A stretch of 64,000 bases of DNA from Alteribacter aurantiacus DSM 18675 (GCF_000429705.1 NZ_KE386942.1:389241-453240), one strand, 5' to 3'; positions 31,593-41,601 are shown, counted from the stretch's first letter. The notes: generated by a model from the sequence alone, not told the origin. Program-made: numbers and translations.

Positions 31593-32750
31593 TTAATATA
31601 CATGAACAAACGGGTCATCTTGTCCACCATGTTTTACAACAAGGGCTTCTGCACCGTTTACCGATTCCAAGTTAACGGTAATTGGTGCATCAAATGTAAA
31701 ATGAGCATCCAGTCTTCCGCTAATGTATTGCGTAAGGGCAATAATTTCCCCTTTACCGTGGGACTGGAGGTTTACATCAATTTTCAGTTCGGCAATATTG
31801 CCACTTTTGTATCTTGCTTTACCAATGACACCAATCGATCTTCCGAAAAAGTCGTCAATATCTTGCTTAAAGTGATTGAACGCTTCGGCGTGATCTCGGT
31901 TATTCTCTGTCGCACGGTTGGAAGGGAAAAAGAAATGTTCTTCATTAATCGCTTCCCACCTGCCTATATCGCTACCGCTTGTTTCAGCTATGGCGAAGAA
32001 AGAGCCAGGTACAATTGATTGTCGCTTTTCTTCACGATATAAAGCGACCGTGATCGGAATGTCTTCGAGATCTTCCCTCGTTCGGAAACGACGGACAATT
32101 TCCTCGGCAGCCTCTTTCCCGTACGCTTCTACTTCATCAGGATCAAGAGATACTTCATAACTTCTCCAATCCTCATCTCTAAAGGAATAGACGGAGCGAA
32201 GTCCAATGCCAATTACGATGCCTCCGAGTTTTACACCATCTTCCCCATCTTCGTACATGTAATTGTGTTCCATGATGTGAGAAATATAGGCTGGGTTATT
32301 TCTCATTTCATCGACTCGTTCTTCGCCTTCGGTTTCCTGATCAATTGCAGGATTTAATCCACTCTCGTTGCTCTCACTGCTTCTGCTTAACCAACTATTT
32401 ATTGTTCCTGTTTCAAGGATTTGACCTTCTTGAAAGTAATAATTGTCTTGACTGAAGCTAGCTGAGGCTATTTCCATTAATCCCACTTCGAACTGGTCCA
32501 AATCAACACGGTTGGCCATGGAGCCATTCACATCGCCTCTCCCGGGATTTCGTTGGTATTGACCATCTTTAAGTACATTTCGAAAAAAGTTTTCCGGCGT
32601 ATGGATGGTTGGTGTGATTACGTATTCGATCTCTTCCTCTTCTTCTTCGTCAACGACAATCACTTCTTCTTCCGTACGCTCAAGAGCTGGCAGGCACCCT
32701 GTAAGTAATAAAAGTCCGGCCAGACCAACGATCCCCAATTGCTTTGTCAT
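31593..32750 (-). CDS. camS: CamS family sex pheromone lipoprotein (YerH)
   Basis: A 385-residue exported lipoprotein with a signal peptide and lipobox LLLLTGC. The mature protein matches the CamS family (NPGRGDVNGSMANRVDLDQFE, VGLMEIASASFSQDNYYFQEGQ-type middle and a C-terminal FTFDAPITVNLESVNGAEAL). In Enterococcus the signal peptide of a relative yields a peptide pheromone; in Bacillus the role is unknown. The ATG at 32750 is chosen since AGGGGTGA overlaps an upstream GTG. It follows ligA by 48 bases, as in B. subtilis. Confidence 0.88.
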   Translation of the reverse strand: MTKQLGIVGLAGLLLLTGCLPALERTEEEVIVVDEEEEEEIEYVITPTIHTPENFFRNVLKDGQYQRNPGRGDVNGSMANRVDLDQFEVGLMEIASASFSQDNYYFQEGQILETGTINSWLSRSSESNESGLNPAIDQETEGEERVDEMRNNPAYISHIMEHNYMYEDGEDGVKLGGIVIGIGLRSVYSFRDEDWRSYEVSLDPDEVEAYGKEAAEEIVRRFRTREDLEDIPITVALYREEKRQSIVPGSFFAIAETSGSDIGRWEAINEEHFFFPSNRATENNRDHAEAFNHFKQDIDDFFGRSIGVIGKARYKSGNIAELKIDVNLQSHGKGEIIALTQYISGRLDAHFTFDAPITVNLESVNGAEALVVKHGGQDDPFVHVY

Positions 32751-32798
32751 TCTCTTCACCCCTAACGCGAGATGACAGCTTCTCGATGCGAGTGGACA

Positions 32799-34805
32799 TT
32801 ATTTCGATAATTCCTCTAACATTCTCGCTTCATCCCATATTTCTATGTTTAGATCTTGTGCTTTTGTAAGCTTGGATCCTGCTTTTTCACCTGCAATAAG
32901 TAGGTCTGTTTTTTTACTCACACTACCGGTCACACTTCCTCCAAGTAGCTCAATTTGTTTTTTCGCATCATTACGTGTCATTTGCTCCAATGAACCTGTA
33001 AGGACGATCGTTTTACCTGCGAAGATGGAGTCAGACTCCTCAGCACTCACCGGTTTCGGTCCTTTATAACTCATATTAACACCTAAGCGAGCCAGTTCTT
33101 GTAACAATTCCGTTACTTCCGGCTTGTCAAAGTACGTGACGATCGCATCGGCCATTTTATCCCCAATTTCATTAATGGCGATGAGCTCTTCTTGCGTGGC
33201 TTGTTGCAGGTTCTCCATGGTTTCAAAATGCTGAGCCAGTGTTTTGGCCGCTTTCGCACCTACATGTCGGATGCCCAAACCGAACAACAATTTCTCCACG
33301 CTGTTTTCCTTCGTTACCTCAATGGCGTTGAGTAGATTCTCGACGGACTTCTCTCCCATCCGCTCAAGGTTTAACAGCTCTTCTTTCTTCAAGCGATACA
33401 AGTCTGCCACGTCTTGAATAAGGCCGTGGGAAAAAAGCTGAGCAATGACTCTCTCACCTAAACCATCAATGTTCATGGCGTTTCGTGACACAAAGTGAAT
33501 CAACCCTTCCCGGATCTGTGCCGGACATTTCGGATTCATGCAACGTAGAGCTACTTCCCCTTCAATTCGTTCCAATTCACTTTCACATTCAGGACAGTGG
33601 GTAGGCATGGAGAAGTCTCGTTCGTCTCCCGTTCGTTGCTCCGTTAAAACATTCACGACTTCCGGGATAATGTCTCCTGCTTTTTTAATCGTCACTTTAT
33701 CTCCGAGCTTAAGGTCTTTTTCACGAATCAAGTCCTCGTTATGAAGAGATGCTCGTTTTACCGTTGTCCCTGCTACAGCAACCGGTGAAAGAACAGCCGT
33801 TGGTGTGACCACACCTGTACGACCGACGTTTAATTCAATGTCTTCGAGGGTGGTTACCACTTCTTCAGCCGGGAATTTGTAGGCGATCGCCCAGCGTGGA
33901 CTTTTCGCTGTAAACCCAAGTTCTTTTTGAGCGTTCAAGTCGTCCACTTTTATTACAATGCCGTCAATCTCATAAGGAAGGTCAGCTCTCTTATCAAGCC
34001 AGCTTTCACAGTACGTGATCACGTCTTCGATCGAGTCGCAGCGCTTGTGCTCACGATTCGTTTTAAAGCCGAGCTTATCCACATATTGTAGGGCTTCAAA
34101 ATGAGAGTCAAGCTCTTTTCCTTTGAGCTGTCCAATAGAATAGACGAAAATATCGAGATTTCGTTTCGCTGCAATTTTAGGATCGAGTTGGCGAAGAGAG
34201 CCGGCAGCTGCGTTTCGAGGGTTGGCAAACAGCTGTTCTCCCTTTTTCTCCTTCGCTTCGTTCAAACGCTCAAAGGAACGCTTTGGCATAAAGGCTTCCC
34301 CACGCACTTCAATGTCCACTTCTTCTCCGAGTCGAAGGGGGATCGAAGGGATTGTCTTCAAGTTGCTCGTAATGTCTTCCCCGACCGAGCCATCTCCCCT
34401 TGTAGCTCCAAGGACGAAACGGCCCTTTTGGTATTTTAACGTAACAGCAAGGCCATCAATCTTAAGCTCACAGCTGTAACTTGGTGTTTTGCCCGTCCCT
34501 TGTTGCACTCGTCGATCAAAATCACGAAGATCGTCATCGTTAAACGCGTTTGAGAGACTGAGCATCGGGATGTCGTGTTGTACTTTCGTAAATCGATCCA
34601 GAATCTCTCCACCGACACGCTCACTTGGGGAATCGTCTCGCTTCAACTCTGGATACTGCCCTTCAAGGTCCATTAGCTCACGTAACAGTTGATCGTATTC
34701 GGCGTCGGTTACTTTCGGTGTATCGAGTACGTAATAATGATAGGCATACTCGTTTAGTGTATCGGTTAATTGGTTGATTTTTGTTTTTGCTTCATTACGG
34801 TCCAT
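32799..34805 (-). CDS. ligA: NAD-dependent DNA ligase LigA
   Basis: A 668-residue ligase that seals nicks in DNA with NAD as cofactor. Order of parts: domain Ia with YHYYVLD (about residue 23), adenylation domain with the nucleophile Lys115 in CELKIDGLA, OB fold (LGDKVTIKKAGDIIPEV), a four-Cys zinc finger (CPECESELERIEGEVALRC...C), helix-hairpin-helix repeats (MNIDGLGERV, IRHVGAKAAKTLAQH) and a C-terminal BRCT domain. Normal family length. It lies 12 bases after pcrA and is translated with it. Confidence 0.97.
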   Translation of the reverse strand: MDRNEAKTKINQLTDTLNEYAYHYYVLDTPKVTDAEYDQLLRELMDLEGQYPELKRDDSPSERVGGEILDRFTKVQHDIPMLSLSNAFNDDDLRDFDRRVQQGTGKTPSYSCELKIDGLAVTLKYQKGRFVLGATRGDGSVGEDITSNLKTIPSIPLRLGEEVDIEVRGEAFMPKRSFERLNEAKEKKGEQLFANPRNAAAGSLRQLDPKIAAKRNLDIFVYSIGQLKGKELDSHFEALQYVDKLGFKTNREHKRCDSIEDVITYCESWLDKRADLPYEIDGIVIKVDDLNAQKELGFTAKSPRWAIAYKFPAEEVVTTLEDIELNVGRTGVVTPTAVLSPVAVAGTTVKRASLHNEDLIREKDLKLGDKVTIKKAGDIIPEVVNVLTEQRTGDERDFSMPTHCPECESELERIEGEVALRCMNPKCPAQIREGLIHFVSRNAMNIDGLGERVIAQLFSHGLIQDVADLYRLKKEELLNLERMGEKSVENLLNAIEVTKENSVEKLLFGLGIRHVGAKAAKTLAQHFETMENLQQATQEELIAINEIGDKMADAIVTYFDKPEVTELLQELARLGVNMSYKGPKPVSAEESDSIFAGKTIVLTGSLEQMTRNDAKKQIELLGGSVTGSVSKKTDLLIAGEKAGSKLTKAQDLNIEIWDEARMLEELSK

Positions 34806-34817
34806 AAAGGTCCCACC

Positions 34818-37097
34818 TTACTGCTTTGTAATCGGTGCAAATTTGGCAAAAAGGCGCTTTACACCTACTTCAGGAAAAGCGATATCAAGCTCGACCTTAT
34901 CGCCATCTCCTTTCATACTCACAACAGTGCCTGTACCCCACTTTTTGTGAGCAGCCTTGTCTCCCACTTGCCATGAGAAAGAATCTCCACCCGTCGTAGT
35001 TGTGGACGTGCGCATCTGGGTTCTTCCGGTTCTCCCTGCACCCATGGAAGCATTTGGTGCACGACCTGGTTGTCCGAATGAACGAGGTGCTTGAGCACCT
35101 GACGAGCGTGATGTTTTCATCCACGCCGGTTGTGCCTTCTCTTCTTTAATCGAATCGAGAAGATCTTCCGGAATTTCACTTAAAAAGCGGGACGCCGGGT
35201 TCATGTTCGTTCGGCCGTAAAGTGTACGCATTCGTGCACGAGAAAGGTAAAGCTCTTTTTCCGCTCGGGTAATCCCTACGTAGGCAAGACGACGCTCCTC
35301 TTCCATTTCTACCTCTTCCATCAACGATCGACTATGTGGGAATACTCCTTCTTCCATACCAATGAGGAACACCACAGGGAATTCAAGTCCTTTCGCTGAG
35401 TGAAGGGTCATAAGAATGATTTGTTCTTGGTTGTTTTCTTCTTCGTCATCGTCCACTTTATCAATATCCGCAATCAAAGCGAGATCGGTTAAGAAAGCTA
35501 CAAGGGACTTGTCTTCGTTTGATTTTTCGAAGTCCTGTGTAACAGATAAAAACTCGTCGATGTTTTCAAGACGGCTCTCGGATTCGAGGCTCTTGTCGTT
35601 TTTCAACATGGCACGGTAACCGGTTTTCTCTAGAAGCTCTTCAACAAGCTCCGTTACGCTCAAGTAGTCTTGCATCTGTACCCAGTTTGTAAGCTGTCCA
35701 ATAAACTCTCTTAAGGCATTCGCAGCACGAGCACTCAGGCCAATTTCATGGACATCTTGAAGAGCGCGGTAGATTGATACATCTTGCATGGCAGCGAATT
35801 GTTCAATTTTCACCAACGTGGACGCGCCAATTCCTCGCTTTGGAACATTGATAATTCGTCTTAAGCTAATGTCATCGTCAGGATTGGCCATCACGCGCAA
35901 GTAAGCAAGCACGTCTTTAATCTCTTTTCTGTCGTAGAACTTCGTGCCGCCGACGATCGTATAGTTGAGGTTGGATTTGACGAACATTTCCTCGATCACA
36001 CGGGATTGGGCGTTCGTACGGTAAAGAACGGCAATGTCTGACTCGGTGTACTTACCAGAGTCGATCATCTCTTTTACTTTTCCTACGATATGCTGAGCCT
36101 CGTCGTGCTCGTTGTCTGCTTCGTAAAAAGCCAGCTTGTCTCCATCATCGTTTTCCGTCCATAGGTTCTTCGCTTTACGATTCGAATTGTTTTGAATCAC
36201 ATCATTTGCCGCTTTTAAAATGGTTTTCGTTGAGCGGTAATTTTGCTCGAGCATAATAACGGTCGCATTCGGATAATCCTTTTCAAATGAAAGGATGTTT
36301 TGAATGTCTGCCCCACGCCAACGATAAATGGACTGATCAGAATCCCCTACTACACAGATGTTTTTGTGGCGATCGGCAAGCATTTTTACAAGCATGTATT
36401 GAGCTCGGTTTGTATCTTGATACTCATCCACCATCACGTATTGAAACTTACGCTGGTAAAATTCAAGAACTTCAGGCACCTTTTTAAATAGCTCAATGGT
36501 CTGCATGATTAAATCATCAAAGTCCATAGCTGAGTTCTTCTTCAGCTCTTTTTGGTAGGCAACGTATAGTTTTTCTACCGTATTTTCATATGGACCGTTT
36601 GCTGTTTTTGCATATTCTTTTGGCGTTTTCAGTTCGTTTTTCGCTGAACTGATGGATCCCAGAATGCTTCTTGGCTCAAACTTCTTCGTATCAATATTCT
36701 GCTCTTTCATCAATCGTTTCATCACGGTAACTTGATCAGATCCGTCCAAAATCGTGAAGTTGCGGTTGATTCCGAGTCTGTCTACATCACGTCTAAGCAT
36801 TCTTACACACATGGAGTGAAACGTTGAAATCCAAATGTCTTCAGCGCCAGGTCCTCCGATAATCTTCCCGATTCGCTCTTTCATCTCTCGAGAAGCTTTG
36901 TTCGTAAAGGTAATCGCCAAAACGGACCACGGGGCTACGCCTTTTTCTCCAAGAAGGTACGCGATGCGGTGTGTGAGTACTCGCGTCTTTCCACTTCCTG
37001 CACCGGCCATAATGAGTAGAGGTCCCACACCATGTTTTACTGCTTTTTGTTGCTCCGGGTTTAACCCTGAAAGCAAGTCGTTCGATACACGTTCCAT
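34818..37097 (-). CDS. pcrA: ATP-dependent DNA helicase PcrA (UvrD/Rep family)
   Basis: A 759-residue superfamily 1A helicase that unwinds 3'-5' in repair and plasmid replication and clears RNA polymerase. Motifs seen in order: LNPEQQKAVKH (Q motif), Walker A GAGSGKT (about residue 32-38), TFTNKASREMKERI (Ia), DEYQDTN (II), GDSDQSIYRWRGA (III), QNYRS (IV), LMTLHSAKGLEFPVV (V) and AYVGITRAEKEL (VI). The C-terminus has the Tudor-like RNAP-binding part (WQVGDKAAHKKWGTGTVVS). ATG at 37097 is taken as the start. Operon pcrB-pcrA-ligA-camS. Confidence 0.96.
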   Translation of the reverse strand: MERVSNDLLSGLNPEQQKAVKHGVGPLLIMAGAGSGKTRVLTHRIAYLLGEKGVAPWSVLAITFTNKASREMKERIGKIIGGPGAEDIWISTFHSMCVRMLRRDVDRLGINRNFTILDGSDQVTVMKRLMKEQNIDTKKFEPRSILGSISSAKNELKTPKEYAKTANGPYENTVEKLYVAYQKELKKNSAMDFDDLIMQTIELFKKVPEVLEFYQRKFQYVMVDEYQDTNRAQYMLVKMLADRHKNICVVGDSDQSIYRWRGADIQNILSFEKDYPNATVIMLEQNYRSTKTILKAANDVIQNNSNRKAKNLWTENDDGDKLAFYEADNEHDEAQHIVGKVKEMIDSGKYTESDIAVLYRTNAQSRVIEEMFVKSNLNYTIVGGTKFYDRKEIKDVLAYLRVMANPDDDISLRRIINVPKRGIGASTLVKIEQFAAMQDVSIYRALQDVHEIGLSARAANALREFIGQLTNWVQMQDYLSVTELVEELLEKTGYRAMLKNDKSLESESRLENIDEFLSVTQDFEKSNEDKSLVAFLTDLALIADIDKVDDDEEENNQEQIILMTLHSAKGLEFPVVFLIGMEEGVFPHSRSLMEEVEMEEERRLAYVGITRAEKELYLSRARMRTLYGRTNMNPASRFLSEIPEDLLDSIKEEKAQPAWMKTSRSSGAQAPRSFGQPGRAPNASMGAGRTGRTQMRTSTTTTGGDSFSWQVGDKAAHKKWGTGTVVSMKGDGDKVELDIAFPEVGVKRLFAKFAPITKQ

Positions 37098-37164
37098 CAA
37101 TCATCACCATCCAAACGTATGTTCTTATATCTTTAGTTTATCCCAGTTCTAGTCGGTTGTACAC

Positions 37165-37851
37165 TTACTTTTTGACCGCTTTAACGGTTTTCAACGCCGC
37201 TTTCAAATCGTCGTAAATGACGTTGCCTACAACGATTGTATCGGCGTGCTCCGCCATTTCAGCAGCTTGCTTTTCATTTGTGATGCCGCCACCGTAAAAC
37301 AACTGCGTACGATCCAATACATTCTTAGCCGCTTTTACGATGTCAGCGTCGCCGTATGTTCCGCTGTATTCCAAGTAAAAGATCGGCATCCGAATCAAGT
37401 TCTCAGTCATACGAGCATAAGCAATCACGTCGTCTTCGTTCAACGCTGTTTTCGCTTCTGTGAGCCTCGCCACTTTTGCATCAGGATTTAACACACAGTA
37501 TCCTTCTGACAACACTTCATCCCAATTCATCATCGGTCCGAGTTCTTTTATCGCACCGTGGTGGCGTCCGTTTATCCATTCTCCGTTTTGTGTATTCAAC
37601 ACAGACGGGATCAAGTAATAGTCAAATCCCGGTGTGACAGATTCCAAGTTAGACACTTCCAATGCACAAGCAACGGAGTATCTGCGAATTCTCATGAGTA
37701 AGTCAAGCGTGTTGTCTTCCGTAACGCCATCTGTTCCCCCAACGATTACTGCGTCAGTCCCTGATTCGCAAACGGCCTCTAAATCACTGTCGTTGATTTC
37801 TTTATTCGGGTCGAGCTTAAAGACGTGTTTCCAATCGCTGTATTCAAGCAT
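37165..37851 (-). CDS. pcrB: Heptaprenylglyceryl phosphate synthase PcrB
   Basis: A 228-residue (beta/alpha)8 barrel that joins heptaprenyl diphosphate to glycerol-1-phosphate, making an ether lipid precursor. Family features: WKHVFKLDPNKEINDSDL at the start, VIVGGTDGVTEDN, YYLIPSVLNTQN, YLEYSGTYGD and YGGGITNEKQAAEMAEHADT near the end (phosphate-binding). GGAGG precedes the ATG. Heads the pcrB-pcrA-ligA-camS run, in the same order as B. subtilis. Confidence 0.93.
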   Translation of the reverse strand: MLEYSDWKHVFKLDPNKEINDSDLEAVCESGTDAVIVGGTDGVTEDNTLDLLMRIRRYSVACALEVSNLESVTPGFDYYLIPSVLNTQNGEWINGRHHGAIKELGPMMNWDEVLSEGYCVLNPDAKVARLTEAKTALNEDDVIAYARMTENLIRMPIFYLEYSGTYGDADIVKAAKNVLDRTQLFYGGGITNEKQAAEMAEHADTIVVGNVIYDDLKAALKTVKAVKK

Positions 37852-38045
37852 GGTTTTATCCTCCAGCTTCTATTCCATATTGTCTGTGGGACACATACGA
37901 GCCCCATTGTCTCTTTAGAGTAAACAGTTCATCAGATAAGTATATCAAAAATAAAAGCGAGACTCATTAGGATTAGAGGTGGTTTTGAGGATTTTTTCGT
38001 GAGGGTGGTGGAGGCGGGGGCGCCGTGTCGGTTTATGTCAAATTC

Positions 38046-38165
38046 TCTTTAAACGGTGTGAAAGTCTTTATACGTGGACAAAAGTTCTTCATAAACTCGT
38101 GAAAGTTCTTCGTAAAGCCAGAGAAATTCTTCATAAACTCCCTAAACTTCATCATAAACTTCCCA
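38046..38165. repeat. Phased array D: TTCTTCATAAACTC every 21 bp
   Basis: The word GAAAGTTCTTCATAAACTC and variants place the same base of TAAAC/TATAC/TAAAG at 38050, 38071, 38092, 38113, 38134 and 38155, exactly 21 bp apart in six units. Words at both ends are more diverged. The array is between the yerC terminator and pcrB. In the direction of transcription (minus) the unit reads AGTTTATGAAGAACTTTC plus a few variable bases. The stretch 37852-38045 has no other feature beyond the pcrB leader. Confidence 0.85.
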
Positions 38166-38196
38166 CGCTCCTCCCAACCAACTCACTTCTCCCCCA

Positions 38197-38230
38197 CAAA
38201 AAAGCACCTTGCGCTTTTCCACAAGGTGCC
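38197..38230 (-). terminator. Intrinsic terminator after yerC
   Basis: GCACCTTG (38204-38211) pairs with CAAGGTGC (38222-38229); on the minus strand six T residues follow. It starts seven bases past the yerC stop. Confidence 0.88.
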
Positions 38231-38236
38231 ACAATT

Positions 38237-38542
38237 TTATTTTGCTTCTTGTTCTTCTTTCACTCGCTCTAACGTCATGCGATAACCGTCGTTACCGTAG
38301 TTAATGCAACGCTTTACGCGGGAGATGGTTGCAGTGCTCGCTCCCGTATCTTTCTCAATCTTTTGATACGTGTCACCGTCCATGAGCATGCGTGCCACTT
38401 CCAGGCGTTGAGCCAAAGACTGAATTTCGTTCATCGTACAAAGGTCATCGAAAAACTGATAACATTCCTCTGAATCTTTGAGGCTTAGGATGGCATTGAA
38501 AAGTTGATCTAGTTCTTTTCCTCGTAATTTATTAATTTGCAT
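38237..38542 (-). CDS. yerC: YerC/YecD family TrpR-like DNA-binding protein
   Basis: A 101-residue protein with the TrpR-like fold. The helix-turn-helix is visible at QRLEVARMLMDGDTYQKIEK then GASTATISRVKRC. The N-terminal LNAILSLKDSEECYQFFDDL is conserved in YerC proteins. In B. subtilis the gene lies in the same place, between yerB and pcrB. Targets are not known to me. AAGGATG precedes the ATG. Confidence 0.9.
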   Translation of the reverse strand: MQINKLRGKELDQLFNAILSLKDSEECYQFFDDLCTMNEIQSLAQRLEVARMLMDGDTYQKIEKDTGASTATISRVKRCINYGNDGYRMTLERVKEEQEAK

Positions 38543-38574
38543 GTGTGATTCATCCTTTCTTTGTAAGTGGCCTG

Positions 38575-39663
38575 CTACTGAATCCCTTCGATCGCCACGT
38601 GCGAAGAAAGGCCTCCGTTCTCTTTCGGAACAATGTTAATCCATGTTTGGCCAGGTAAAAAACCTGCAGGCTCGCCATTAATATATGGAAGAATAACGCC
38701 GTTTTCATTGCGCCATTCAAGCTCTTGTACTACACCTTCTTGAAAGAGGTATGCATTTCCTCCCTCGGTCACCTCAATTGCTCTTCTACCAACGTCATCA
38801 ATAACGCGGTGAGATGCTTCAACAACAAAGACGTTTTCTGGAGCAACCGGTGTGCCGGTTGCTGCATCAATAGTAGGAACGCCGCCATTCGATCGGCGAT
38901 ACCCACCTAATTCGGCATCGTAGAGATATTGCACGTTGTTATTGGCGCTACCATATTTCACTTCAAAACTCTCAGCGGATTCACCTTCCCGTTTATGATC
39001 CAAACGGGGTAGCGTTGGTGGTGATAAATTCATATCGTGACCGATATGAGCGGCTGCCGCTTTCAAATCCTGAACGCTTGTGTACATATTGTGAGGGGCG
39101 CTTCGGTCTGAAGCACGGGTAAAGAATCGTCCATCGTACGCAAGACCGCTAATAAATTGAACATAATCAGATTCAGCTAATGCCAATCCGTCAGGACTTC
39201 CACCTGCAGATACGTAAATCCCATTGTACCCTTTATTTAAATGGACAAAGTAATCTCTCGCGCTTCGCACAGGTCCGATCCGCTCTGCCTCTTGACTATG
39301 ATAGAAAGCGAGAAAGCGAGTGATCGTTGCCTCTGACAGCACCTCATACACCACATCGGCTTGGTCAAGGCCCGATTGTGGACGAGCTTGTGTGGAGTTC
39401 TCAATCATCACACCGAATGCCGTATGCCAAAGCTCCTCATATGTAGCCAGGCCGGTCAATGGTGCCGTATGAGCGGGAGCGACCTCTTCAGACTCTTCGT
39501 CCGGTTCGTTTAATTCCTTTGAATCTACTACTGTATCTTCTATTGCTGTATCGTTTGCTTCATCTAGTTCTGTGCCTGTTGCTTCATTTTTCGTGCAGGC
39601 TGCGGTTACTAAAAGACAAGCAATTACACCACATAATAGACCCTGCTTCTTTCTTGAAATCAT
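38575..39663 (-). CDS. yerB: DUF3048 lipoprotein YerB
   Basis: A 362-residue exported lipoprotein (signal peptide with lipobox LLVTAAC, Cys at about residue 23). An acidic linker rich in Glu, Asp and Thr follows. The DUF3048 domain starts around residue 65 with APLTGL and includes FGVMIENSTQARPQSGLDQADVVYE-type sequence, RIGPVRSARDYFV and AGGSPDGLA. The second half (AIEVTEGGNAYLFQEGVVQE) is the usual C-terminal DUF3048 part. Function unknown. Same position as in B. subtilis. Confidence 0.88.
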   Translation of the reverse strand: MISRKKQGLLCGVIACLLVTAACTKNEATGTELDEANDTAIEDTVVDSKELNEPDEESEEVAPAHTAPLTGLATYEELWHTAFGVMIENSTQARPQSGLDQADVVYEVLSEATITRFLAFYHSQEAERIGPVRSARDYFVHLNKGYNGIYVSAGGSPDGLALAESDYVQFISGLAYDGRFFTRASDRSAPHNMYTSVQDLKAAAAHIGHDMNLSPPTLPRLDHKREGESAESFEVKYGSANNNVQYLYDAELGGYRRSNGGVPTIDAATGTPVAPENVFVVEASHRVIDDVGRRAIEVTEGGNAYLFQEGVVQELEWRNENGVILPYINGEPAGFLPGQTWINIVPKENGGLSSHVAIEGIQ

Positions 39664-39695
39664 GCTCTTTTTTGACCCCTTTATACTTTTATAGT

Positions 39696-41435
39696 TTAAC
39701 GCATAATAGAAGGAAAGAGTACTTTTTTCTGTTTGACGTCATAAATCCCCTTCTGCGTTACCCTTACGTAAGGCAGGTGTGTCGCCGAGAAAAACAACAG
39801 CGAATACACCGGATCACTATAGCGGTACCCCTTTTGTTGTAGCACGTTCATGAAATGCTCTTCTTCTTTAGCTATATCAACGAGCTCTTTATCTGATAAT
39901 GCGCCGTTGAGCGGTAGAGGAATCCTTCCTTTTACGCTGCCCCCTTCTTCTACTATCGCCATCCCCCCTCCTTGATTTTTCAATGCGTTAAAAGCATCAA
40001 GGAGTCCTTGTTTGCTTTTCCCAATTAAAATGATGTCACCGGTATTTGAATAGGAGCTGGCTAGCCCGTTTAGACGATTGGCGAATCCTTTGATAACGGT
40101 ATTCACTCGCCACTCTCCGTGACGATCCACTAAAACAAAGAAGCATTCGTCCCTTTCTTCAGGAATCGTATGAAGGCTCATATCCAAGCTCGGGCGATAC
40201 GGTTTCATGATAACGTCGTTCACCATTTCAAGACCAAGCGGCATTGAGAATTGAAGATCTTCCTCCGTCAAGTCCCAGTCAAGTTCAAAAGGCTTAAAGC
40301 CTAGCTGAGCCCAGTCAGGATCCGGGATGGTTGTTTGAGCCTCGTGGTCTCTTACAATCCATTTTCCTTTTCCCATCACAGACACGGGCAATGGGTTTTG
40401 CTCGGAGTCCAGCACATTCACGTTTGCCAGTCTGCCAGGGGCAATTATCCCAATGAGGTGATCCATTTTGTAGTGTCTTGCTACATTATACGTACACATG
40501 TTAACAGCATCAATAAATGGAATTTCTTTGTTAACTGCAATTTGAATGAGACGGTCCATGACCCCTTCTTGCATTACCTTAGGTGGCGATCCGTCAGTTG
40601 TCATCAAAATTTTGTCACAGCTACTCAAACCTTCTTCCCGTACAGTATCCAAAAGGTCAGGAAGGTCTGGCCGTATCGAAGAGTAACGTAAGGAACACGT
40701 GTAACCGAGGTTCAATCGCCGTATCAGCTCTTCTCCAGTCATAGCTTCGTGATCGCAATCCACCCCGGCTAATGCCATTTGTGTCAACGTTTTTTCTCCG
40801 GCACCCGGGAGGTGACCTTCAATGGGCATGTTTTTTGCTTTCGTTTCTTGCATCCATTGAAGCATCGCGTCATCACCATTCAAGACAGATGGCCAGTCTG
40901 TGAGCTCTCCCCCTTGAACAACATATGGATGATGAAGCCAATCCATTACATTTGCGTACGAAAAAAAGCGGTCGTGGTCCTTTAAGGCTGTTTGAGGATC
41001 AAATCGTGCCCACCATAGCATAAGAACAGGTGTCTTTTGCAGCTCTTCAAGTAATGTAAACGCTTTCTTTTTTGTGAAATGTAAAAATAACTTCATGTTG
41101 TCGTTGATCAGTGTCGTCGTTCCTCTCTCCGATGCATACCGAGCAAGGCTGAGGGGATGATATAACTGAAATGGGTGAGCATGGTGTTCGATATACCCTG
41201 GTACTACTGGCGCTCCGCCTACATCCGTCACTTCCACACCCTGTAGTTGAGCTGGCATTTCTTTACCAACGTACACGATGCGATCGTGGTGTATCCAGAT
41301 GTGACCTTTTTGCCACTTCTTTGTGACGCTGTTTAACCATGTTGCATTTTGGATGAGCTTGGTTGGAGGAAGGTTTCCTTTAACGACTTCCATCTGCTCT
41401 CGTATTTCTTTTTTTGACCATTGGATTGGTTGCAT
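39696..41435 (-). CDS. yerA: YerA-like adenine deaminase / amidohydrolase
   Basis: A 579-residue protein of the adenine deaminase group: metal-dependent N-terminal barrel with IEHHAHPFQ (metal-binding His, about residue 82), EGHLPGAG and GVDCDHEA, TTDGSPP (metal Asp) and a C-terminal domain (FVLVDRHGEWRVNTVIKGF, GGGMAIVEEGGSV). True AdeC deaminates adenine to hypoxanthine; YerA is a diverged relative whose substrate is unproven. The ATG at 41435 is taken as the start since CAGGTGAT overlaps the upstream GTG at 41444. It borders the pur operon, which fits a purine role. Confidence 0.82.
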   Translation of the reverse strand: MQPIQWSKKEIREQMEVVKGNLPPTKLIQNATWLNSVTKKWQKGHIWIHHDRIVYVGKEMPAQLQGVEVTDVGGAPVVPGYIEHHAHPFQLYHPLSLARYASERGTTTLINDNMKLFLHFTKKKAFTLLEELQKTPVLMLWWARFDPQTALKDHDRFFSYANVMDWLHHPYVVQGGELTDWPSVLNGDDAMLQWMQETKAKNMPIEGHLPGAGEKTLTQMALAGVDCDHEAMTGEELIRRLNLGYTCSLRYSSIRPDLPDLLDTVREEGLSSCDKILMTTDGSPPKVMQEGVMDRLIQIAVNKEIPFIDAVNMCTYNVARHYKMDHLIGIIAPGRLANVNVLDSEQNPLPVSVMGKGKWIVRDHEAQTTIPDPDWAQLGFKPFELDWDLTEEDLQFSMPLGLEMVNDVIMKPYRPSLDMSLHTIPEERDECFFVLVDRHGEWRVNTVIKGFANRLNGLASSYSNTGDIILIGKSKQGLLDAFNALKNQGGGMAIVEEGGSVKGRIPLPLNGALSDKELVDIAKEEEHFMNVLQQKGYRYSDPVYSLLFFSATHLPYVRVTQKGIYDVKQKKVLFPSIMR

Positions 41436-41601
41436 GATAATCACCTGAACGTTTATGTTTTGTTGTTCTTTACTTTTTTAAGGGCTTTCATAACTCACTT
41501 TGTGAAAAAAGCCTTTACTTTTGTTCATCGTAACACTTTTATCCGTTTAAATCACCAAAGAAGTTAAAATTATCGGAAAATAACATGAGGAGGGTATAAA
41601 C

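Noticed and set aside
36841..37110. Minus-strand frame MVMIDGTCIERLAF within pcrA
   Set aside because: It is a shadow of the highly conserved pcrA start region, which encodes Walker A in the main frame.
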